Shown here: in pieces, positions 1 through 4,689 of the stretch
Numbering within the stretch: position 1 is the stretch's first letter
How the letters are laid out: each line of letters begins with the position of its first letter
Assembly: GCA_028293405.1 (NCBI GenBank)
Contig: JAQGOW010000642.1
Coordinates: 1 to 7,691 of the forward strand
DNA: 7,691 bases
From: Verrucomicrobiales bacterium
Lineage (GTDB): Bacteria; Verrucomicrobiota; Verrucomicrobiia; Limisphaerales; Palsa-1400
Reading direction: 5' to 3'
The notes under the pieces: generated by a model
The model's database searches: none
The model's input: the letters and a program-made list of their open reading frames with translations, nothing else
Told to the model about the DNA's origin: nothing
Translations under genes and position numbers: made by a program

Positions 1-39
1 AAGGCCGGGAGACGGGTGCGATTCCCGTACGCGCTACCA
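1..39 (+). tRNA. tRNA 3' portion (partial), isotype undetermined
   Basis: This is the 3' half of a tRNA cut by the left window edge. A T-arm is visible: stem ACGGG (12-16), seven-base loop TGCGATT (17-23), stem CCCGT (24-28). After it come a seven-base acceptor strand (29-35), discriminator A (36) and an encoded CCA (37-39). A five-base variable loop would fall at 7-11 and the 3' side of the anticodon stem just before it. The anticodon is outside the window, so the amino acid cannot be read. The last acceptor base is T, so position 1 should be A or G. A tRNA with a long variable arm (Leu or Ser type) cannot be excluded. G at the second T-loop position, where U55 is nearly universal, is odd. 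Confidence 0.85.
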
Positions 40-40
40 T

Positions 41-80
41 TCCGATATCCGAGAATCCGAAATCCAGAGAATTAGGATTC
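41..80. repeat. short TCCGA-type tandem motif and small inverted repeat after the tRNA
   Basis: TCCGA occurs at 41-45, 48-52 and 56-60, with a degenerate fourth copy (TCCAG) near 63, so the period is 7-8 bases. The end of this stretch also forms an inverted repeat: GAATCC at 53-58 against GGATTC at 75-80. This sits where the tRNA transcript and the converging phosphohexomutase transcript would both end, so a weak bidirectional terminator is possible. There is no T-tract, and the second arm runs into the last codons of the coding region. The repeats are visible; any function is a guess. Confidence 0.35.
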
Positions 81-1505
81 CAGCAATCCGCGGCAGGCTT
101 TGCGCAATTCGTCCAAATGCTTCTTGGATTTGGCTTCGATGTAGCAGCGGAAGACCGGCTCGGTGCCGCTGGCGCGGAAGGCCACCCATTCAAAATCAGG
201 CAGCAGGAATTTGAAACCGTCGGTGGTAATGAATTTCTCAACCTTGAAGGGCCCGACCTTTTCCAGGCCTTTGCCAAGCATTGCGAGAAGGTGCTCCTTC
301 TTTTCTGCGGCGACGTGGATGTTGATGCGGTCGGTGAAAAACGCTCCGGTTTGTTTTTCGATGTCTTTGAGAATTTGGCCGAGCGACTTGCGTTCGGTGG
401 CCACGAGTTCGGCCATCAGTAAGCATGCGAGGATGCCGTCTTTTTCTGGCACGTGACCTTTCACGCTCAAGCCGCCGGATTCTTCGCCGCCGACAATGAT
501 CGGTTCGCTCTCCATCAATGCGCCGATGTATTTGAAGCCAACGGGCACTTCGTGCATTTGCACGCCGAGCAAGCGCGCGACGGCATCGACTTGCGCGCTG
601 GTCGGCACGGTCCGTACTGCGGCACCGGTCCAACCACGGTTCTTTTTCAGATGATACAAGGTCAACGCCAGAACCTGGTTTGGCGTCATGAACGTGCCGT
701 CTTTATCGACGATTCCAAAGCGATCAGCATCGCCGTCGGTCGAAAGACCCAATTGCGCTTTGCCGGTGCGAATGGTTTTGATGACGTCCGGCAAATGCTC
801 GGCGCTTGGTTCGGGAGGATGGCCGCCGAACAGGGGATTGGGCGTGTCGTGAAATACGGTGAGTTGTGCGCCGGCTTCCTTCAGCAAAGTGTCGAGATAG
901 CCACGACCGCAGCCATACATCACGTCGACGGCGATCTTGAGCTTCGCTTTCTTGATCGTGGCAAAATCTACGAGTTTGTGGATCTGTTTAAAATAATCCG
1001 GCTGCGGATTGATCGTCGGACATTGGAACGTTCCGGTGATGACGGATTTGAATGTCCAGTTCGCCTTCTGCAACTTTGCAATCGTGGCCTCGATTTGTTT
1101 TGTAACCTCGGGTGGTGCGCCTGCGCCGTTGTAGACGGAAAATTTAAACCCGGAATATTCCGGCGGATTATGGCTGGCGGTAATGTTGATGCCACCGAGC
1201 GCTTTGCGTTTCCGAATCGTGAAGGCCAACACGGGTGTCGGCATGTCACGATCACCGAGCACGGGCTTTAAACCATTTGCCGTAAAAACTTCCGCGACGG
1301 CCAAGGCAAATTCGCGGCCGAGAAACCGGCAGTCGTACGCGATGACGACCTCGGGCTTGCGTCCGTGAATGGCAGACTTTGGATTTGCCAGTTCGGCCTT
1401 GAGGTAATCGGCGACGCCTTGTGCGCAGAGCCGGACGTTTTCAAAAGTGAATTCTTTAGCGATGAGGGCGCGCCAACCAGCGGTGCCAAATTTAATATTC
1501 GTCAT
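72..1505 (-). CDS. phosphoglucomutase/phosphomannomutase family protein (alpha-D-phosphohexomutase)
   Basis: This cytosolic enzyme of 477 residues should interconvert sugar 1-phosphates and 6-phosphates (glucose, mannose or a related hexose) through a phosphoserine intermediate. It would supply nucleotide-sugar and glycogen pathways. All four signatures of the superfamily are present in order: phosphoserine loop TASHNP with Ser111, Mg-binding loop DGDADR at 257-262, sugar-specificity loop GGEESGG at 339-345, and the C-terminal phosphate clamp RASGTEP at 444-450. The length fits the bacterial PGM/PMM branch and is longer than a typical GlmM. The start is the ATG at 1505, giving MTNIKFGTAGWR, where the family's conserved FGTxGWR begins. 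An upstream in-frame TTG at 1535 adds only an unconserved proline-rich tail. No Shine-Dalgarno is visible; a pyrimidine-rich CATCCTTCT precedes the ATG. The gene lies 48 bases after nuoA on the same strand. Glucose versus mannose preference cannot be decided from the motifs. Confidence 0.93.
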   Translation of the reverse strand: MTNIKFGTAGWRALIAKEFTFENVRLCAQGVADYLKAELANPKSAIHGRKPEVVIAYDCRFLGREFALAVAEVFTANGLKPVLGDRDMPTPVLAFTIRKRKALGGINITASHNPPEYSGFKFSVYNGAGAPPEVTKQIEATIAKLQKANWTFKSVITGTFQCPTINPQPDYFKQIHKLVDFATIKKAKLKIAVDVMYGCGRGYLDTLLKEAGAQLTVFHDTPNPLFGGHPPEPSAEHLPDVIKTIRTGKAQLGLSTDGDADRFGIVDKDGTFMTPNQVLALTLYHLKKNRGWTGAAVRTVPTSAQVDAVARLLGVQMHEVPVGFKYIGALMESEPIIVGGEESGGLSVKGHVPEKDGILACLLMAELVATERKSLGQILKDIEKQTGAFFTDRINIHVAAEKKEHLLAMLGKGLEKVGPFKVEKFITTDGFKFLLPDFEWVAFRASGTEPVFRCYIEAKSKKHLDELRKACRGLLES

Positions 1506-1553
1506 AGAAGGATGAGCTGGGGGGACACCAATCAACCGACGTTGAGTGAAAGC

Positions 1554-1940
1554 TTATTCTTTCCAATCAAAGGCGCGTTTCTTCAGCGCATAGATGTAGC
1601 CCACAAACAAAATCACGAGGAACGACATCATCGAGCCAAAAATCAGCCCGGCGTTGACCTTGAGCATTTCTTTGTAAACGACCGCCCAGGGATAAAGGAA
1701 AACGACTTCGATATCGAAAAGGATGAACAGCATCGCCACGAGGTAGAACTTCACGGAAAGACGCGAGTTGCCTTCGCCGATAGGCAACATCCCGCATTCG
1801 TAGGCGGAATCTTTCACTTTGGTGCGGCGTCCGAGCTTGCCGAAAATCACGGACATCACGAGCGTGCCGCCGGCGAAGAGCAGGGCGACGATCGCGAGGA
1901 TGCCCACCGGGATATATTGCTCCAATTGCGAACTTTCCAT
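1554..1940 (-). CDS. nuoA: NADH-quinone oxidoreductase subunit A (complex I)
   Basis: NuoA is a small membrane subunit of proton-pumping complex I, near the quinone site where the peripheral arm meets the membrane arm. The product has 128 residues and three hydrophobic segments, roughly 10-33, 63-88 and 95-118. It carries the NuoA hallmark loop after the first helix (AYECGM, with conserved Cys49, then a Pro-Gly stretch) and the second-helix motif SVKFYLVAMLFILFDIE with acidic residues 76 and 78. The reading frame stays open upstream to about 2030, but that extension runs through the palindromic repeat and is not NuoA-like. The ATG at 1940 (MESSQLEQYIP) gives normal family length. No Shine-Dalgarno is seen. 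Upstream, TTGCCA lies 17 bases before a poor TAAGTT, a weak promoter candidate only. No other nuo gene lies on either side: the neighbours are an aldolase-like gene and a phosphohexomutase. Confidence 0.95.
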   Translation of the reverse strand: MESSQLEQYIPVGILAIVALLFAGGTLVMSVIFGKLGRRTKVKDSAYECGMLPIGEGNSRLSVKFYLVAMLFILFDIEVVFLYPWAVVYKEMLKVNAGLIFGSMMSFLVILFVGYIYALKKRAFDWKE

Positions 1941-1997
1941 CGATATGAACTTAAAAACCGGTGGATTGATTGGCAAGGGTGAATTGCGCGTCGGCAG

Positions 1998-2075
1998 GGT
2001 AGGGCGAGGCTCCTGCCGAGCCTTTTTCAAGGTTACGCGTCAGGTTGTAAAGGCTCGGCGGGAGCCTCGCCTACC
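1998..2075. repeat. intergenic palindromic repeat (REP-like hairpin)
   Basis: The left arm (1998-2025, 28 bases) and right arm (2049-2075, 27 bases) are inverted copies around a 23-base spacer. They differ by one extra G in the left arm (GTAGGGCG against GTAGGCG) and one T/C change (CTCCTGCC against CTCCCGCC), which still allows a G-U pair in one transcript. Each arm carries the core GGCGAGGCTCC and CCGAGCCTTT, the latter itself partly complementary to the first half. The element fills most of the gap between the aldolase-like gene and nuoA, both read on the minus strand. No transposase or target-site duplication is apparent. It could be a REP/MITE-like element or an RNA hairpin that stabilises or terminates the upstream transcript. 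There is no T-tract typical of an intrinsic terminator. Confidence 0.85.
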
Positions 2076-2090
2076 GATTACATCAGTAGT

Positions 2091-3083
2091 TCAAGCATTC
2101 TCGTCCACCAGTGCGTCGTAGAACTCCAAAATGTCGGCCTGTGCACCGTTGGATTTTGCCTTCATCGCGGAGCGCGGGTGCTGGTTGAGCAAACCGGTCA
2201 TCATATAGGGCAGGTCGAAACCCCAGCCGAGTTTTGCGCGCATTGGCTCGATGGTTTCCTGAATGCACTTGAGAACTGGGCGCAGTTTGTATTTCGGGTT
2301 GTGCAGGAATCCGAGGAGCAATTCCATCGGACAATTTCCCGCCCCACGCCCGAGACCGGCCATGGTGGCGTCGAGCATGTTCGCGCCGTTGATGATCGCT
2401 TCGATGGTATTGGCGTAAGCGAGTTGGAGATTGTTGTGCGCGTGCATGCCGACTTCAATTTTCTTGGGCTTACAATACGACATGTATTTTTCCATCATGT
2501 AGTCGACTTGCTCGCGGTAAAGCGCGCCGAAGCTGTCGACGACATAGATAGCCTTGGTCTCCGAACTCGCCATCAACTCCAGGCCTTCATTTATTTCACG
2601 TTCGGGTACGACTGAGGCCGCCATCAAATTGAGCGTGGTTTCGTAACCTTTATCGTGCGCGTCTTTAACCATATCGAGCGCGGCAGGAATCTGGTTTATA
2701 TATGTGGCGACGCGGATCATGCTGAAGATGCTGTCCTTTTTCGGCAGAATATCTTCGTGGTAGTCGCAGCGCTCGGCGTCGGCCATGACGGTTAGTTTTA
2801 ATTTGCCGGGGTCGTGGTCTGCGATGACCTTGCGCATGTCGTCTTCCACGCAATATTTCCACTTCCCATGTTCGCCCGGCGTGATGACTTTGCGCGACGC
2901 CTTGTAACCGAGCTCCATATAATCAATGCCGGCGTCCACACAGGCGGTGTAAACGGCTTTGACACATTCGTCGGTAAAGTGATGGTTGTTCATCAATCCA
3001 CCGTCGCGAATAGTGCAATCGAGCACCTTTATCTCAGGACGATAATTGATCCATTTGCTGGCCGAATTTTCTTTGGCTTTCAT
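2091..3083 (-). CDS. DRE-TIM metallolyase family / aldolase catalytic domain protein
   Basis: This 330-residue protein is a TIM-barrel enzyme of the DRE-TIM metallolyase superfamily, which includes HMG-CoA lyase, 4-hydroxy-2-oxovalerate aldolase and the isopropylmalate/homocitrate synthases. Visible signatures are the N-terminal LDCTIRDGG with catalytic Arg26-Asp27, the metal-ligand pair His214 and His216 in GMHAHNN, and the glycine loop GLGRGAGN at 243-250. A C-terminal segment around 292-306 ([16 protein letters not shown]) looks like a small added cap. It is shorter than a synthase and lacks the long C-terminal regulatory domain of LeuA-type enzymes. The family supports divalent-metal-dependent carbon-carbon cleavage or condensation of 2-oxo acids; the substrate here cannot be assigned. 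No acetaldehyde dehydrogenase (DmpF partner) lies nearby, which argues against catechol meta-cleavage. The start is the ATG at 3083, only 31 bases from the divergent reductase start, without a Shine-Dalgarno. Confidence 0.82.
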   Translation of the reverse strand: MKAKENSASKWINYRPEIKVLDCTIRDGGLMNNHHFTDECVKAVYTACVDAGIDYMELGYKASRKVITPGEHGKWKYCVEDDMRKVIADHDPGKLKLTVMADAERCDYHEDILPKKDSIFSMIRVATYINQIPAALDMVKDAHDKGYETTLNLMAASVVPEREINEGLELMASSETKAIYVVDSFGALYREQVDYMMEKYMSYCKPKKIEVGMHAHNNLQLAYANTIEAIINGANMLDATMAGLGRGAGNCPMELLLGFLHNPKYKLRPVLKCIQETIEPMRAKLGWGFDLPYMMTGLLNQHPRSAMKAKSNGAQADILEFYDALVDENA

Positions 3084-3114
3084 GGGAAACGAATTGTATG
3101 CACAATTTCCTTTT
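3084..3114. promoter_or_regulatory. 31-base divergent spacer with inverted repeat (possible operator)
   Basis: This is the whole gap between the divergent aldolase-like and aldo/keto reductase start codons. It contains a perfect 6-base inverted repeat, AATTGT (3092-3097) and ACAATT (3102-3107), separated by ATGC. The gap is too short for two full promoters with leaders. Either each promoter lies inside the opposite gene's first codons, or at least one transcript is nearly leaderless. A repressor bound to the inverted repeat would affect both genes. The repeat is seen directly; its role is inferred and could be chance. Confidence 0.35.
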
Positions 3115-4296
3115 ATGCGCTATCGCCGATTTGGCCGGACAGAATTGCAGATGCCCGTCATCAGTTGTGGGGGCATGAGGTATCAACATAAGTGGCAGGA
3201 TGTGGAGCCGAGCGAAATTCCCGCTGACAACCAGGCGAACCTCGAAGCAACGATTCATCGCGCGGTCGAGCTTGGCATTAATCACATCGAAACGGCGCGT
3301 GGTTACGGGACATCAGAAATGCAGCTTGGCAATGTGCTGCCGAAATTGGCGCGTGAGAAAATTATTGTTCAGACAAAGGTCAGTCCAAAAGCCACTGCGA
3401 AAGAATTTCTCGAGACCTTTGAGCAATCATTCAACTACCTGAAGCTCGGCTACGTGGACCTGCTCGGCATTCACGGCATCAACAATCGCGAGTTGCTCGA
3501 TTGGACGATGAAGAAGGGCGGCTGTCTTGAGGTTGCGCGGCAGTTGCAAAAGGAAGGGCGCGTTCGTCACATCGGATTTTCCACACACGCGACGACCGAT
3601 GTCATTTGGGAGGCGATCCAAACGGACGAGTTCGATTACGTCAATCTGCATTGGTATTTTGTTAATCACCTGAACTGGCCGGCGGTGAAGGCCGCGACCG
3701 AACGCGACATGGGCGTATTCATCATCAGCCCAAATGATAAAGGCGGAAAACTTTACGAACCGCCACAATCATTGATCGACCTGTGCGCGCCGCTGACGCC
3801 GATGCAGTTCAATGACCTGTTTTGTCTCGCGCGTCCGGAGGTGCACACGCTGAGTTGCGGCGCGTCCAAACCGACCGATTTCGACGAGCACGTTGCGGCG
3901 CTGGAGTATTACGACAACATACCGCAAACGATCGCGCCGATCGAAAAACGTTTGCGCGACCAGATGAAGTTTGTGCTCGGCGCTGATTGGTGCGCACGCT
4001 GGCACGAAGGGTTGCCGGAGCATTTCGATATCCCTGGCGACATCAACGTATCGGAAATTTTACGCCTGTGGACTTACGCAAAATCGCTCGATCTCGTGAC
4101 GTGGGGCAAGATGCGTTACAATTTGCTCGGTCAGGCGGACCATTGGTTTCCCGGCCAAAATGCGGCTCGTTTCGACGCGAAAAAAGTCATCCGCGCGTGC
4201 GGCAAAAACCCATTTGCGGAACGGATCCCAACGATTTTGCGGGAAGCGCACGAGATGATGTTCGAAGCGCCAAAGCAGCGCCTGAGCCAAAGTTGA
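3115..4296 (+). CDS. aldo/keto reductase family oxidoreductase with degenerate C-terminal ferredoxin-like region
   Basis: This cytosolic NAD(P)H-dependent oxidoreductase has 393 residues. The N-terminal 280 or so form the AKR barrel: [11 protein letters not shown] start, the region [12 protein letters not shown] with Glu59 in place of the usual Asp and Tyr64, Lys88 in VQTK, and His120 in LLGIHG, together matching the AKR catalytic tetrad. The C-terminal 110 residues resemble AKRs that carry a 4Fe-4S ferredoxin segment (an [10 protein letters not shown] helix, RYNLL, HWFPG, and [18 protein letters not shown] at the end). The CxxCxxCxxxCP cluster expected near 290-308 is absent: only Cys293 and the distant Cys362 remain. 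The start is the ATG at 3115, matching the family N-terminus; an ATG at 3082 would add 11 unconserved residues. Its stop overlaps the next start as TGATG, suggesting translational coupling. No Shine-Dalgarno is seen; TTTCCTTTT precedes the ATG. The substrate is unknown. Confidence 0.87.
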   Translation: MRYRRFGRTELQMPVISCGGMRYQHKWQDVEPSEIPADNQANLEATIHRAVELGINHIETARGYGTSEMQLGNVLPKLAREKIIVQTKVSPKATAKEFLETFEQSFNYLKLGYVDLLGIHGINNRELLDWTMKKGGCLEVARQLQKEGRVRHIGFSTHATTDVIWEAIQTDEFDYVNLHWYFVNHLNWPAVKAATERDMGVFIISPNDKGGKLYEPPQSLIDLCAPLTPMQFNDLFCLARPEVHTLSCGASKPTDFDEHVAALEYYDNIPQTIAPIEKRLRDQMKFVLGADWCARWHEGLPEHFDIPGDINVSEILRLWTYAKSLDLVTWGKMRYNLLGQADHWFPGQNAARFDAKKVIRACGKNPFAERIPTILREAHEMMFEAPKQRLSQS

Positions 4297-4586
4297 TGAG
4301 CACGTTTTTGAAGCCGGGCACTGGCGGAACTTATATTGCGATCAAAGTTCAGCCGCGCGCTTCGAAAAACGAAATTGGCCCCGCACTCGGTGACGAGTTG
4401 AAAATTAAAGTCACCGCACCCCCCGTCGATGCGGCGGCAAACGAAGCAGTGATTGAGCTGCTTGCTGACACGCTCGGTTGTGCTCGAAGCAAAGTCCAAA
4501 TCACCAAAGGGCAAACCTCTCGGCACAAAACGATTTTTGTGTCCGGCATGAGCGTGGCGGAGATTTCAAAAAAGCTGGAGTTGTAA
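4296..4586 (+). CDS. DUF167/YggU family protein
   Basis: This small soluble protein of 96 residues belongs to the DUF167 (YggU) family, whose biochemical role is not established. Family signatures are VQPRASKNEI near residues 18-27, LKIKVTAPPVDAAAN at about 35-49, where most members have a Gly in PVDGxAN, and ITKGQTSRHK near 69-78. The length is typical for the family. Its ATG at 4296 shares one base with the TGA stop of the aldo/keto reductase gene, so the two are very likely on one mRNA and translated in a coupled way. The reading frame is open far upstream inside the reductase, but that part is a shadow and does not resemble the family. No separate promoter or ribosome binding site is visible. 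Confidence 0.92.
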   Translation: MSTFLKPGTGGTYIAIKVQPRASKNEIGPALGDELKIKVTAPPVDAAANEAVIELLADTLGCARSKVQITKGQTSRHKTIFVSGMSVAEISKKLEL

Positions 4587-4605
4587 TTTCAACGTGCTGC
4601 GACTG

Positions 4606-4644
4606 GTCTCGCGACACAGCCGCGCTCCGAATTTTTCGCGGGAC
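4606..4644 (+). other. weak hairpin in the gap after the DUF167 gene
   Basis: GTCTCGCGA (4606-4614) can pair with TCGCGGGAC (4636-4644), nine pairs with one G-U, across a 21-base loop. It lies 19 bases after the DUF167 stop and could help end the reductase/DUF167 transcript. It lacks a downstream T-tract and the loop is large, so I do not call it a terminator. The rest of the 103-base gap shows only the TATAAT box. Confidence 0.2.
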
Positions 4645-4675
4645 GAAAACTCTCTCTTCGCCGCGCCCAATCGAC

Positions 4676-4681
4676 TATAAT
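4676..4681 (+). promoter_or_regulatory. consensus -10 box (TATAAT) for the nuclease-helicase gene
   Basis: A perfect TATAAT stands 8 bases before the TTG start of the nuclease-helicase gene. The hexamer at the expected -35 spacing (TCTCTT near 4653-4658) does not match TTGACA, so recognition would depend mostly on the -10 element. Transcription normally begins about 7 bases downstream of this box, at about 4688, giving a leader of one or two bases, that is, an essentially leaderless mRNA. The TAA inside the box (4678-4680) is also the in-frame stop that bounds the downstream reading frame. Confidence 0.5.
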
Positions 4682-4689
4682 TAATCGCC

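Noticed and set aside
453..1271. Long + strand open frame (272 codons) opposite the phosphohexomutase gene
   Set aside because: It lies wholly antisense to a gene with every family motif. Its translation shows no recognisable domain and reads as the reverse complement of conserved codons.
1947..1975. Possible nuoA promoter on the minus strand (TTGCCA, 17 bases, TAAGTT)
   Set aside because: The -35 is good but the -10 matches only half the consensus, so it is not strong enough to list as a feature.
1941..2030. N-terminal extension of NuoA by 30 residues
   Set aside because: It would translate one arm of the palindromic repeat and is unlike any NuoA N-terminus.
3092..3107. Resemblance to the lac operator half-sites (AATTGT...ACAATT)
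   Set aside because: The spacing differs from the lac operator and six-base half-sites are common. There is no LacI-family gene in the window.
3046..3114. Upstream extension of the aldo/keto reductase from an ATG at 3046 or 3082
   Set aside because: The extra residues overlap the divergent aldolase start and match nothing in the family, which begins at MRYRRFG.
3987..4295. N-terminal extension of the DUF167 protein inside the reductase gene
   Set aside because: The extension is out of frame within a real coding sequence and is not DUF167-like. The TGATG overlap gives the normal family length.
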